Shown here one piece after another: positions 32,697 through 44,345 of a stretch of 64,000 nt of DNA. Source of the stretch: Aphelocoma coerulescens (Eukaryota; Chordata; Aves; Passeriformes; Corvidae). Where the stretch lies: NCBI RefSeq assembly GCF_041296385.1, contig NW_027184083.1, forward strand, positions 2,418,001 to 2,482,000, in the 5' to 3' direction. The notes beneath the pieces were generated by a model that saw only the letters and a program-made list of their open reading frames with translations, was not told the origin of the DNA and searched no databases. Within the stretch, counting starts at the first letter, position 1. Each line of letters begins with the position of its first letter. The translations under genes and the position numbers were made by a program.

Positions 32697-33499
32697 GTAA
32701 GAATAATTGATTTTTTCATTTCTACCCTTGCAAATTAGATCTCCTCCTTTCTCTCTCTCTCATGTATGTATATCAAAAGAATTTAAAATGTAGATTAGTG
32801 TACTGGTTTTGAATGAGCAGTGGATTATTGTCTGCCCTTACTGCAGTAAGACTTTTAATGCTGTCCTGTGTGATAAGGCCCTGGAGAAAAGAGGGGTCCA
32901 AGAAAGCTGGTTAATATTCAAGGATCACCTCCTCCAAGCTCAAGAACAGCCCATCCCAACAAATATGAAGTGAGGCCTGCATGAATGAAGAAGGAACCCC
33001 TGGTGATGCCTAATGATTTTTGCCTTTTTTTTTTTATAAATTCTCTGTATTCTTTACACATATATTTGTAACTCTGTTGCCTATTATTGCATTCTTAGCT
33101 AGTTTTCCCAGTACTTTTCCCCTTCCCTTATAGGCAGAAAGACAAAACATATTCCAAAGCCCCTATCCTATCTTGGTTCTTTCTGGGAATCAAGGCTGAA
33201 AAACAGCCCTTCAGGACACATTTTCATAAACAAAGTTCAGTTCCCATCTGAGGGGGGAGGATTTAGAAGGGGCTTGAACTGGGTGGGAAATTGCATAACC
33301 ACTTGTGCTCCTTATTGGTGATTTTTGTCAATTATGCTAATTTACTAAACTTATAAAGCTGTATTCACAGCTCACAGGAGGAGTGGGCTTTTGTGGACAT
33401 TTTCCATATCTGCCCCTAGAGGCCTCCAATAATGATCAAACTTTATATTACCTCGTATAGTAATATTATCTCAAAAGTGTGTGTTGTTTCATTTCCAGT
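32697..33499 (+). other. Unassigned DNA
   Basis: About 800 bp. 33200-33460 has an ERVL-LTR-like look (TATAAAGC near 33354) but no ends I can fix. No gene seen. Confidence 0.35.
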
Positions 33500-33900
33500 T
33501 TCTTTAAGGCATCACTGGCAAGACTCAAACACAAAAAAAAAGGAAGTATACAGAAAGTGGAAGCAGGGACAGGTAACCTGGGAGGAATACAGACATATTG
33601 TCAGAGCATCTAGGGGTGAGGTTTGGAAAGCTAAAGCCTGAATAGAATGAACTCTGGTGAGGGATGTTGAAAACAACAAGACAGGCTTCTACAAATATAT
33701 ATATATGATAAAAGCTAGAGTAGGGAAAATGTGTGCCTTCTGTTGAATGGGGCAGGGGCCCTGGTGACATAGGACATGAAAAAAGCTGAGGAATTGTATG
33801 CCTTCTTTGTCTCAGTCTTTACTAGCAGGACCAGCCTTCAGGAATCCCAGGCCCCAGAGATGAGGGGAAAGGCTCGAGGGAGGACAATGTTCCCTGTATT
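33500..33900 (+). repeat. CR1 LINE fragment (EN-RT linker), left part
   Basis: Plus-strand CR1 ORF2 text between endonuclease and RT (GGAAAGCTAAAGCC, AACAACAAGACAGGCTTC, GAATTGTATGCCTTCTTTG). It ends at ..GTTCCCTGTATT and continues at 37196. Confidence 0.78.
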
Positions 33901-34746
33901 TATCCTGGGGTAATCCATAATGTCATTGTATTCCATATCTATCTGCTCCCAAAAATTGTTACTGTATCTTTAAGACCCTACAAAAAAGAACCTTGGGTGT
34001 GGAGGGGGGTTATTGCAGGGCTTTTAAAATTGTCTCTCACAGGCTGCTTCCTGTTCTTAGTTGCATGATATTTGCTTTGCTGGCTACTTGATCTTTGTTC
34101 AAGCAAAGGTTTTCCTTCTCTTTTTGGGTTCTCTTTTCGGTTTTTTTCCTCAGCTCAGAGAGACTGCAGTTAGCAGTTTTGAGCTGCCTTGGGGTGAATT
34201 CCACAGGCGTCTGCCTGTTGCCACCAAGCAGGGCAGCCCTGCTCTAGTCCAAGCCACTCCAACTTTCCAACAGCACATGACCAAGAGGAGACCATCACAA
34301 GTCCTCCCAGCCCAGCTGCCTTGCTGTGCCTGCCCTGCCACAAGGAAGGCTAAGTCCCTCTGTGAGCTTTAGCTCTTGATCCAGAGAATACCAGTCAGAG
34401 CTCCAGCTCAGGGAGATAAGCAGAGTAGGGACTGACACCACCTTTCCCTTTGTCCATCCAACCACGCACTCAGCTGTGGAAACCCATCTTGGGAGAAAGT
34501 TGTCCCCAGCATTTTCGGTCTCTCTTTTTTTCTGGGGGGAGTCCATTAGATTTAGAAATTTTGTATCTAGCAGTTATTTACTGTTATTTTTTGCCTGTTG
34601 CTGTTCCACTTGTTAGTAAATTGTGGGGTTTTTTTCACTTATCTACTCATATTCATTCCTTATTGGTGGAAAGGGATTGTTTGAACCTATAAGGGGAGAC
34701 AACTAATTCCAAAGTGTTTTCCTTTAAATTGTCTCAAACTGAGACA
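33901..34746 (+). repeat. Solo ERVL-type LTR
   Basis: This 846 bp LTR runs from TATCCTGGGGTAATCC (TG start mutated to TA) to CTCAAACTGAGACA. A perfect 5 bp TSD GTATT flanks it (33896-33900, 34747-34751). Confidence 0.82.
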
Positions 34747-34751
34747 GTATT

Positions 34752-35739
34752 ATTTTTGCATGGCAGTTTTTGGTAGTGGGTCGGGGCTGCAGATGTCACC
34801 AAAACTACGGGAAAAACAAAAACTCTCCAACAACATCTTTTTAGTGTTAGAGAATCAAGGCATTACTTTATTCTGGCCAGGATGTGCAACAGAAATCATT
34901 TCATCCACACATTGCCCGGGTTGTGCAGAGAAAATCATTCCATCACATCTAATCTTTACTAGACTTTTCACATACTTATACAGTAAAAGCCCAGAGAAAT
35001 TCATTGGTTCAATGTTCATTGGTCCCAAGTTACACAGTTCTTAGTATTTGATTTCCTATTGGTTATTGATCCCTTCGCTGTTGAGCTTTTGACGGGGTGC
35101 CCTTCTTTCTCAGACCAGGGTAAGAGAGCAGAGGAGGCTGCTGTTCTGCTAAGTTCTTTATTTCATAGTCTCATAGCATTCTTGAAGGCAGAGTTCGAAG
35201 GGGGTTACATGATAAAGCCAAGCAGCAACAGCAAACAGCAGGCAAAAACAGCTTCTTCTGTATGCTCTATATGCTCCATATAATTTTTCTTACAGAAGTG
35301 TGGATTATATTTGTTAATTGACCAATAAGATTAACACACGATTCTAGTTTTTCTTTTCTTAACCTATCCTGGTCTAATTCTAACAGTCATAAGTCTTACA
35401 CAAGTGTTACATAGGTATTGCACAGATTTGCGTATACAGTTTCTATCAGTTCTTATTGTTTATGTGAACACTCTATCTAAAAAATGTGAACAGTGTAATT
35501 CTATCTATATTTTGTCTAAAGTAAAGAATTCTGTGAAAAGGTAACACTGCTGCAGCAAGAACTGTGTTTAAGGTCTCTGCTGCAGCTTTTTAATGTTTAA
35601 GGCACTCAGCATATATTTCTACTAAAAGTTAAAAATCTGTATTTCTATTTCACTTTGGTGTGTCTTCATGTATCTCAGCTTGTCCAAAGGTTTTAATTCA
35701 ATCCCTGTGCTTTGGCTTCCCTCTGGTCCTGAGTCCAGA
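34752..35739 (+). other. Unassigned, probably LTR-derived
   Basis: About 1 kb. A minus-oriented AATAAAG near 34868 and a TGTCACC at 34795 suggest another worn LTR. No coding content. Confidence 0.35.
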
Positions 35740-36107
35740 GGAGCTTTCACTCCAACAAGAGCAGATTCCTTTGTAGCCCATGGAGAAGACCATGGTGATG
35801 TTGGTTGGCCCCCTACAGCCCATAGACGTCCATGGTGAAGCAGATATTCTCACTGCATGTGCCCTAAAGGAAGCTGCAGCCTGTGGAGAACCCCATGCTG
35901 AAGCAGGTGGATGTGTCCTGAAGGAAGCTGAGAATACACTGGAGGGGGCTCCTGGGCAGGAGCTCTGGCCTGTGGAGCAGGTTTTCTGTTAGGACCTGTG
36001 GCCTCGCAGGAGACCCATGCTGGAGCAGTTCATTTCTAAAGGACTGCATTCCATGGAAAGGGCACATGCTAGAGCAGTTTAGGAAGAACTGCAGCCTGTG
36101 AGAAGGA

Positions 36108-36283
36108 CCTGATGGATGGGGAAAGTTGGGGATGTCCCATCCCTGGAAGTGTTCAAGGCCAGGTTGGATGGGACTCTGAGAAACCTGATCTAGTGGGTGG
36201 TGTCCCTGTCCATAGCAGTGGGGGTGGAAATAGATGATCTTTATGGTCCCTTCCAATCCAAGCCTTTCTATGATTCTGTGACC
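36108..36283 (+). repeat. CR1 LINE 3' end inside LTR V
   Basis: CCCATCCCTGGAAGTGTTCAAG through TTTCTATGATTCTGTG is the classical CR1 3' terminus. Confidence 0.82.
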
Positions 36284-36525
36284 CACGCTGGAGAAGATCA
36301 TGAAGGATTGTCTCCCATGGGAGGGACCCCATGCTGGAGCAGGGCAACAGAGTGATGAGGAAGGAACATCAGAGACAAAGCATTATGAACTGACTGCAAC
36401 CGCCATTCCCTCTTCCCCTGCACTGCTCAGAGAAAGGATGTAGAGGAGACAGGAGTAAAGCTGAGCCCAGGAAGAATGAAGGGGGTGGGAGGAAGGTGTT
36501 TTAAAATGTGTTATTTCTCATTATC

Positions 36526-36980
36526 TGTCACAGTTCTATTAGATGGTAACATGCCGTGACCTTCCCAAAAGCGTCTCCAAGGAAGCCTCTTGGTGCAGCC
36601 AGCACACTTGCACACGCACACCAGATAGGTAGCTAAAACAGTCCAACAATGAATGAGCAGGAAGAGTCTTCGCATAGGGTTCTACAGGAGAGATTTAATG
36701 CATCCGCACTCGTGCAAGGTTTCAGAGAAGTCCTGGGGTAGAGCAATGGGGGGTCCAGGGTAAGGGAACTAATCGAGAAACTCTGAGGACGTATCAGATA
36801 ACAAGGAGTGTAGCGGCCAATGGAGCCAACCAGGGGAGCAGAACTGGGGTACATTAACATAACAGAACAGAGCATTCTGGGGGAAGCTTTTCAGTCACCA
36901 TAAGCTGGAAAGGAACCTAGGACTTATCCCACTGTAGGACTCCTTTCATTCCTTGTCCAGCAGGCCCACCAGCCTCCACA
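36526..36980 (-). repeat. Solo LTR inside LTR V
   Basis: This 455 bp insertion (TGTCACAG...CCTCCACA) has a perfect 6 bp TSD ATTATC (36520-36525, 36981-36986). The orientation is uncertain. Confidence 0.85.
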
Positions 36981-37195
36981 ATTATCCTACTCTGTTATTA
37001 ATTGTCAATAAATGGATTTAATTTCCCCAAGTTGTGTTTGTTTTGCCCATGACAGTAATTGCTGAGTGATCTTCCTGTCCTTATCTTGACCAACTAGCTT
37101 CTTGTCGTATTTTGTTCCCCCTATCTTGTTGGAGGAGGAGGAGTGATAGAGCATCTTGGTAGCACTTGACAGCCAGTCAAGTTCAACCCACCACA

Positions 37196-37910
37196 GTACC
37201 CTTGGTGGAGGAGGATCAGATCAGGGAACACAAATAAACTGGATGTTCATAAGTGCAGAGGCCCTGGTAGAAGGCACCCATGAGTTCTGAGAGAGCTATC
37301 AGAAATCATTGAGACACCACTCTTGATAATTTTTGATCAATCATAGTGACTGAGAGAAGTGCTGAGGGCTGGAGGAAAGCAAATGCCACCCCCCATCTCC
37401 AAAAGGGGCAAGAAGAAGGGCCCAGGGAACTACAGGCTTGTCAGCCTCACCTTGATCTCTGGGAAGGTGATAGAGCAGATAATCCTGGAAACCATTTACA
37501 GGCACATTAAGGACAAGGAAGTAATCAGGAGCAGTCAGCATGGATTCACCAAGGGGAAGTCATACATGACCAACTTGATAACCTTCTATGATGAAATGCC
37601 TGGCCTGGCAGATGAGGGGAGGACAGTGGATATTATCTACTTGGACTTCAGTAAAACTTTTGACTCTGTCTCCCATAAAATCTTCATAGAGAACCTGTTG
37701 ATGTATGGGCTGGAGGAGCAGACAGTGAGATGGACTGAAAACTGGTTGAATGGCTGGGTCCAGAGTGTGGTGATCAGTGACACCAAGTCCAGTTGGAGGC
37801 CAGTAACTAGCAGTATATACCAGTGGTCAGTCCTGGGTCCAGTCCTGTTTAAGATCATCATCTGGATGATGAAGCTGAGGGTACCCTCAGCAAATTCATG
37901 TCGATTTTAG
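37196..37910 (+). pseudogene. CR1 reverse transcriptase fragment, right part
   Basis: This plus-strand CR1 RT piece encodes, in the frame 37359-37910, PGNYRLVSLTLISGKVIEQI, then FTKGKSYMTNLITFYDEM, VDIIYLDFSKTFDSVSHKI (first catalytic Asp) and SSWRPVTSSIYQWSVLGPV. The ORF ends before the YADD-type motif. The opening (TTGGTGGAGGAGGATCAGATCAGGG) continues the linker that stops at 33900. So 33500-33900 plus 37196-37910 is one CR1 split by later insertions. Missing domains make it inactive. Confidence 0.85.
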
Positions 37911-38840
37911 CTATTGCTGAACAGTGTTTACACAGCATCAAGGCCTTCTCTGTTTCTCACACTGCTCCCACAGCAAGTAGGCTAGGGGTGCTGAAAAAGT
38001 TGGGAGGGGACACAGCTGGGAGAGCTGACCCCAGCTGACCAAAGGGATATTCAATATCATAGGACATCATGCTCAGCAATAAAAGCTGGGGAAAGAAGGA
38101 GGAATGGGGCAAATTTGGAGATAGAGTTTGTCTTCCCAAATAACTGTAATATGTGATGAAGCCCTGTTTTCTTGGAGATGGGTGAACATCTGGCTGCCGA
38201 TAGGAAGCAATTGATGCCTTAGGTTTTAACTTTTAAATTTTTCAAATTCTGTACTGCTTAGTGTGTACCTCTGAAGTTTCTTGTAGCCTGGTAATTTCTG
38301 CTCTCTCCTGCTAGGTAGACATAACAAAGCCTCTCCAGGCCTGCTCTTCAAGGAAACCTAGATAGTCCTAGGCCCAAAAAGTATAAACCAAAGAGCCTCT
38401 AAGGGGGGCAAGCGGAGGGGAAATTACATCATTGAACTGAAGCTTTACTTGAAGAATTAACCCTGATATGCAAATGAACCAAACCTATAAAAGTGTGAAG
38501 AACTTTTGACCTGTCGTCCGTCTTGGGGTCCATCTTGGCAATAGCCTCTGGCTATTTATTTGAAGGCCTTTCAAATAAATATCTACTTTTATTCCCTTAC
38601 TCCTGTCTAGTCTCTGTTTCTAGGAGGCCTCTTAAGACATCACAGTGAATGATTTCCTTATTTTGCTTTCCTTGCATGTGCAGCTTTTGCTTTCCCTGTC
38701 AAACTGTCTTTATCTCAATCCATGTGTTTTTTTGCTTTTGCTCTTGCTCTTCCAATTTTCTCCCATCCCACTCCTGAGAGAGTGAGCGAGCAGCTGTGTG
38801 GTGCTTAGTGGCTTACTAGAGTTAAACCACAACAGTCCTT
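37911..38840 (+). repeat. ERVL-type LTR family U, plus copy, interrupted
   Basis: Contains ATTGCTGAACAGTGTTTACA, GCTGACCAAAGGGATATTCAA and a 3' end near AAACCACAACA. It is split by LTR X at 38212-38642. A minus-strand relative is at 60900-61195. Confidence 0.7.
38212..38642 (+). repeat. Solo LTR family X, copy 2
   Basis: TGATGCCTTAGG to CTTAAGACATCA, 431 bp, with TATAAAAGTG near 38487 and AATAAATATC near 38574. The flanks CAAT / CAGT are a 4 bp TSD with one mismatch. Confidence 0.82.
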
Positions 38841-38939
38841 TTTCACAATCCCTTCAGGAGTATACCTGCTCCCACATGGGCTTATCCATGGGCCACAGTT
38901 CCTTCAGGGGTGTACTTGTTCTGGTGGGGGTGTAAAAAG

Positions 38940-39147
38940 AACACTTCATTACTGTATGGGTGACTGGGTACTGGAACATATTTTTTAGAGTAATTATCGA
39001 GTCTCCATCCTTGGAGATATTCAAAAGCTACCTGGATGGGGTCCTGGAAATCCTGCTCTAGGTGAGCCTGCTTGAGCAGTGGGGTTAGACCAGATGACAT
39101 GTAGAGGTACCTTCCAACATCAGCCATTCTCTGATGCTGTGAAAAGA
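38940..39147 (+). repeat. CR1 LINE 3' end
   Basis: GAGTCTCCATCCTTGGAGATATTC and AGGTACCTTCCAACATCAGCC, ending near GATGCTGTGAA. Typical CR1 3' terminus. Confidence 0.8.
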
Positions 39148-39327
39148 TGGTAGTGATCATCTCTGTCTGGGCTCCAAGGCCATGCAGAGTAGTGAGATAA
39201 GGCTGTGAATGATGAACTCAATCCCTCATTTTTTCATCAGACAAAATAATTTAGCAATCTACAGTGGCTGTAGCAATGACTGCTGGGGAAAAAATCTGAC
39301 GGTTAAACATTGTGGTATTACCCGAAC

Positions 39328-40146
39328 TGATGACCTAAGAGGCCTCCTAGAAACAGAGACTAGACAGGAGTAAAGGAATAAAAGTAGGTATTTGTAGATG
39401 CTGAGGAGGCTAGCAGAGAAAAAATTCTCCACTTTTACTGTCTCATGTGAAAGTTTCCATTCTCACGCAAGCTAGCTGTCTGATGGTTTGCTATCTGGTA
39501 AACATTTGCACCTGCAGGGCTGTTGTGAGAACATAGTGGAATGTTTTGGTTCACTATGAATAATATTTTGAAATGGGTGGTTATACCTCTTAGCCTATCA
39601 CCTTGGTAGGTGGTTGACTGATGGGCCAATCATGTAATTTCTCTTTTGCGATCCATGCTATAAAAAGATGGGGTTTTGGCATGAAAAGATCGGCTTCAAC
39701 CATACTTCTCTGATCTGAATCAATGCCGTTTTTCGCTGTCCCTGCTCGCAACAGCGACAGGTATTTATTTGAAAGGCCTTCAAAGGTACCCCCTGGGGGC
39801 CAGAGGCTATTGCCAAGATGGACCCCAAGATGGACGACAGGTCAAAAGTTCTTCACACTTTTATAGGTTTCGTTCATTTGCATATCAGGGTTAATTCTCC
39901 AATTAAAGCTTCAGTTCAATGATGTAATTTCCCCTCAGCTTATCCCCCCCCCCCCATTAGAGGCTCTTTGGTTTATACTTTTTGGCCTAGGACAGTCTGG
40001 GTGTCCTTGAAGAGCAGACCCAGAGAGGCTTTGTTATGTCTACCTAGCAGGAGAGAGCAGAAATTACCAGGCTACAAGAAACTTCAGAGGTACACACTAA
40101 GCAGTACAGAATTTGAAAAATTTAAAAGTTAAAACCTAAGGCATCA
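39328..40146 (-). repeat. LTR family X, copy 3, interrupted
   Basis: TGATGACCTAAGAGG to CTAAGGCATCA, homologous to copies 1 and 2. It is split by the solo LTR at 39393-39759. It may be the 3' LTR of the old class I provirus that begins just to its right, or an unrelated solo LTR. Confidence 0.78.
39393..39759 (+). repeat. Solo LTR nested in LTR X
   Basis: This 367 bp LTR (TGTAGATGCTGAGG...AACAGCGACA) has a perfect 6 bp TSD GGTATT (39387-39392, 39760-39765). Same family as 28097-28504. Confidence 0.92.
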
Positions 40147-40404
40147 ATATGAAAATTCAAGTTACATTCAGGGAGAAATATTTCCACCCACCGTGACAAC
40201 CAGAGTGGAGACACAAGCATTCTAAAGCAATACTCATGGAAAACTCATATATACTGCAAAAGTATTGAGACAAAACATATATAGAAATTAATAAAAAAAA
40301 TTGAAAACTATCAAATTATCTAGTACCTTAACAATACTGATCAAGATTTTTAACACTGTATAAACAAATTTAAGTAGAATAGTCATCCATTCTTCTGAGC
40401 TCTT
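40147..40404 (-). other. 3' end of old class I provirus interior
   Basis: AT-rich non-coding sequence after the env stop. No LTR recognised apart from family X to its left. Confidence 0.4.
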
Positions 40405-41231
40405 TTAGAAAAAATGCGTTTTGTCAGATTTATACATCTTGGTATATCCAACTTTGAAGTTTTGAAATAGAATCCATGTACCAGCCATTAATGTCAGAAC
40501 TATGATAATTATGCCAATCAATTTTCTTACAGTGACATTTACGTTTGGAAACCATGATGTTATCCAACCAAATATATCTTCCCCTTTAATTTTTTGTATT
40601 ACATGAAAGATTCCAGTGTTCTTTCTAATTTCTTCCAAATCAGTCTGTATTCTCAGTCTGATCTACATATACACAGCAACTGGTGTTGATAACTGTGCAC
40701 CCACCACCTTTGGAAGACAAAAGCAAATCCAAAGCCATCTGATTTTGTTTAACTACCTTTGAAAGGCTGATAATTTCTTGTTCCAAGGCACCAATTGCAT
40801 TGTTTGTCCAATTTTCTATTTGTTCAATAACTCCAGATATATTCATGATTGCCTATTCCAATTAAGGTACTTCTAACTATGGTGAGAATCCTCCCATAAA
40901 CTTGTGAAATCCAGAGGCTCTCTCAATTAAGGGATTTAAATTTCATTTGTATCTTGTTATAAAAGATGGCAGGTATCCTCTGGGGAATTCCGAATTATCA
41001 ATAATATCTATTTCTGGGACTACAGTCCCAATGGTGCATATTCCTTGCCATTTATGGGGGTAGAGCTTTCTGATATACACAAAGCCAATAATATCCCATA
41101 TTGTCTGGAATGAGCCACCAACGTGTCTAAAATGCCTATTCCTGTTACATCCAAATATGAGCGACATTTGGGATAATCCCCTACCATTATTCCTTAGTGA
41201 ATTAGGTGGATGGAGAGCAGAAGAATTCGTT

Positions 41232-41757
41232 TGTCAGGAACAATGCATCTAGCTTGGTCAGCATACCAGAGCAGGAAGAAAAAGATAAGAGACTGCTGAT
41301 AAGACCAGCGGGAGTCTCAGACAGACATCCTGCCTCATCCCAAAACTAGCTCAAACCAGTCCCAAAGCTTAAACCCAGGCCAAAGGTATAAAAGAGCATG
41401 CGCAGGAGAGAAAGGTGAAAAGTTCAGACGAGGAAGACTCCCCTAACTTCATCACAAGACCCCCGAGAGACCCCTACCACAACCACCAAACAACACTGCG
41501 CAAGCGCTATGCGGATGTAAATGACTTTTGAGTTCATTATAATACGAAGCAAGGCTGGGTGGGGCTAGGTCATGAATATGTATGAGTTTGTTAGGAAACT
41601 TAATAAATATGGAACTTGTAACCCGATAAATACCGAGCTGAATGCGGCTGTCGGCACGCATGATTTTGGAGGAGCAATCCCCCGTGCGTCCCAGCGCTGG
41701 AATAAAGCATACCTACTTTACTACTTATTCTAGTAGTGGAGTCCTTTCTGCTTTTCA
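41232..41757 (+). repeat. Solo LTR inside old env
   Basis: About 525 bp of plus-oriented LTR: TGTCAGGAAC start, GGTATAAAAGAGC near 41388, AATAAATATGG near 41602 and AATAAAGC near 41701. The TSD is not clear; ends approximate. Confidence 0.7.
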
Positions 41758-42027
41758 CTTAGTTACACTCAGGTAACTGCATTTTTTGGTGTGAAGCCAC
41801 TCCTGGTCCCTTTAAGCATCTGTGAACACAGGAGGTCTCAATGACTGCTATTTCTACTGTCAGGATTTGTTGATCTATGGAGATTTGGGTTGTCTTTCCT
41901 TCCAGAAGGAGCATCACTCTGGCTGGAGGAATACCATTGGAAAATATGTTTGGTGTTGGAGTTCCCATCATCCAAATACTTTCATCTGAATGAGTGGGAA
42001 ACTGAGAACAAATCCAGCAGTTACTGC

Positions 42028-42333
42028 GGTTTGTTATCAGTGTCACAGCTTGCATTAGCTTTAGGTGTGAATTTCTCTTCTGAGGGTCAGGTAGCTTTTG
42101 TTTTGTCTGTGTTATATTAGAGTGGCCCTTAGGAAAAAAGATATTGCTGTCTTTTCTTTCTTTTACAATTGTTAGTTGCAAGGTTTGTTATCAGTGTCAC
42201 AGCTTGCATTAGCTTTAGGTGTGAATTTCTCTTCTGAGGGTCAGGTAGCTTTTGTTCTGTCTGTTATATTAGAGTGGCCCTTAGGAAAAAAGATATTGCT
42301 GTCTTTTCTTTCTTTTACAATTGTTAGTTGCAA
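42028..42333 (-). repeat. Tandem duplication within old env
   Basis: A ~154 bp unit (GGTTTGTTATCAGTGTCACAG...GTTAGTTGCA) occurs twice head-to-tail at 42028-42181 and 42182-42333, nearly identical, with a 2 bp deletion in the second. Confidence 0.92.
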
Positions 42334-43224
42334 GGTTTTGTTGGGATGGCTGACTAATCCAGGTGTGAGGAGCCATACTGTGGTATGGAAAACATTGGCC
42401 TGTAAACATAAAAAAGGTAAACCATACAATGATTGTCATTTTAGAGTTTCTGATTCTGTTGCAGCTTTATCTAGAGCAGATGCATTAGTTACTGTGCTGT
42501 CCAGTATAGTCCCTCTGTGTCTGGAACTGGCTTTATTTGCTTATAGGAGTCCGGGAGTCTCTGTCAGTAGCCTTCACGGTTGTGTAGGTAGTCAACGCTC
42601 CTTCCCACTGCTGCTTGAGATGCTCCTTGCCTCACATCCGGATATACACCAATTTTTCTGTCTGGGAAGGATATACTTGAACATCCAAGGTTATTAGAGA
42701 AACTAAAACAACAAAGCTTATGCAATGATAAAGGGTTTTTTTTCCACAGTTAGGGCAGCAATTCAGTCTCTGGCCTCCAGTTGCAAACAAAATGCTATAT
42801 TCACTACCACCAGACGGTGACAGTGTAGGAGCAGTTTGCAAAACCATTAGATGTCTTCAGAAGTCCAATATAATCTATTTGGCCAATGGACCAGAGTGTT
42901 TTGTTACTTTTGATATGTAAAGGCAATACCAGGTCTGGATGGTTTTGTTCAAGTCTCAATTTGCACTGGGGACAGTGTGAGAATGCCTTTAAACATCTTC
43001 CTGGTCAATGACCAGCCTCTGCTTTGTGCTGCAAAAAATATAGCTTCTTGCCTAGTATGTCTTAATTTACAGTGCAACCATTAACCCAATCAATACCAAT
43101 GTTGTGGATCTTCCAACTGATCAATTTTTATCTTTTTAATTTTTGTCAGCTGATCCACTTTGGTGTTCCAATAAGTCTGTACAGCTTGGTCATTTGCATG
43201 AGCTTTGAACCATCCTATGTGGAT

Positions 43225-44345
43225 TTATTGAGATTGAACCTGTGACAACAACCATTTCCTATCTTCCTTCTGCCAAACCTCTTTTCCATTCACTTGCCAA
43301 TCTAATGCTTCCCATTGACACAACCACTGTGTGGCACCAGCCCAGACTGCATAAGAATCAACATACACCATCCTTGCTTTCTCCTTTACTGCCAGTAATA
43401 CAGCTAATAACTCTCCCACCTGTACACTTCCTATTCCTTCTACTACTTCTATTCCTGTTTCAATGTTAAGAGCAACTGCTCTGTACTTCCATTTAGCATC
43501 AATGTGTTTGGCTGAGGTATCAGTGAACCAGACATCTTTAACTTAAGTCTGAAGTGAATGCAGGAGCATCCAGCATAAGATTAGGTTTATATGGCTGTTG
43601 CAAATCTGACATGTCTGGAGTCACAGCTATCTGTAATTTTGTAGGTTTTGTTGGCCCTTCAGTGACAATTTGATTTGTGAACCCTGAGATATATGCACAC
43701 CATTTGTGTACTGTTGGTCTTTGTGCAATTCCCTCTGGCTGAGCACTGCCTTTCTTAACACTGGCTAAAAGATTGAAAGATCCTTGGAATTTTACAGGCT
43801 GACTCTGTTGAATTTTTTCTACTTGTTTAAGAGCTCAGGTCAGAGATAATAATCCCTTTTCCCAGTCAATGTATCTCTTTTCAGTATTCTTTAATGCTGC
43901 GGAACTGAATCCTAATGGTGGTTTTGGTCCATGCTGCCCTTTCTGAAACATATTACAGTAAGTTCCATGTTCAGCAAACCCCCATTCAGCTATTATAGGA
44001 ACACTGGGATGAACTGGCCCAGGTGATTGATATGTTTTCAACTCTTCTATCAGTGTTTGCAAAGCCTATTTGTGACTGTCAAGCCATTCCCAGTTTTGGG
44101 TTTTCCTCATTAATGTGTACAAGGGTCTTGCTATTGCAGAAAATCCAGGAACATGATTTCGCCAGTATCCCAAAGTACCCATGCTCTTTTGAAGTTCCTT
44201 TTTAGTAGTGGGGGTAGATATAGCATCTAATTTTGTAATGGTTTCATCTGGAATTACAGCTTGGCCTGCTACCCACCAGGTTCCCAGGAATTCCACCTCC
44301 TTAGAGGGAGCTTGGCACTTAGCTGAAGGCACTTCTATCCCCTGT
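43225..44345 (-). pseudogene. pol: RT connection and RNase H of old class I provirus
   Basis: The minus frame 44332-44066 encodes RT palm/thumb text (EVEFLGTWWVAGQAVIPDET, KELQKSMGTLGYWRNHVPGF). 44062-43835 follows with connection text (PIIAEWGFAEHGTY), and 43419-43225 carries RNase H-like sequence (GELLAVLLAVKEKARMVYVDSYAVWAG, with a catalytic Asp context). Protease, the RT YXDD half and all of integrase are missing. Several stops interrupt it. The upstream edge is fused directly to gag at ~44345, so a deletion removed ~1 kb or more. Confidence 0.78.

Larger units (their letters stand above)
35740..37195 (+). repeat. ERVL-type LTR family V, interrupted twice
   Basis: A long LTR with repeated phrases of the CTGCAGCCTGTGG / CCATGCTGGAGCAG type and a 3' part (TGTCAATAAATGGATTTAATT) ending CAACCCACCACA. 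A CR1 3' end (36108-36283) and a solo LTR (36526-36980) lie within it. The left end is approximate. Confidence 0.7.
40405..42847 (-). pseudogene. env: env of old class I provirus, broken
   Basis: Minus strand, in order: a Cys-containing N-terminal region with a hydrophobic leader-like stretch (42847-42632, ISFVVLVSLITLDV); surface-subunit text with the CWIC disulphide-exchange motif (SNCWICSQFP, ~42030); further SU (41167-40943); then the transmembrane subunit with QNQMALDLLLSSKGG, the CX6CC motif (CTVINTSCC, ~40680), a membrane anchor (RKLIGIIIIVLTLMAGTWILF, ~40520-40460) and a short tail. CWIC plus CX6CC is the covalently linked gamma-type envelope. It is disabled by stops, frameshifts, a 154 bp tandem duplication (42028-42333) and an inserted LTR (41232-41757). 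Confidence 0.85.
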
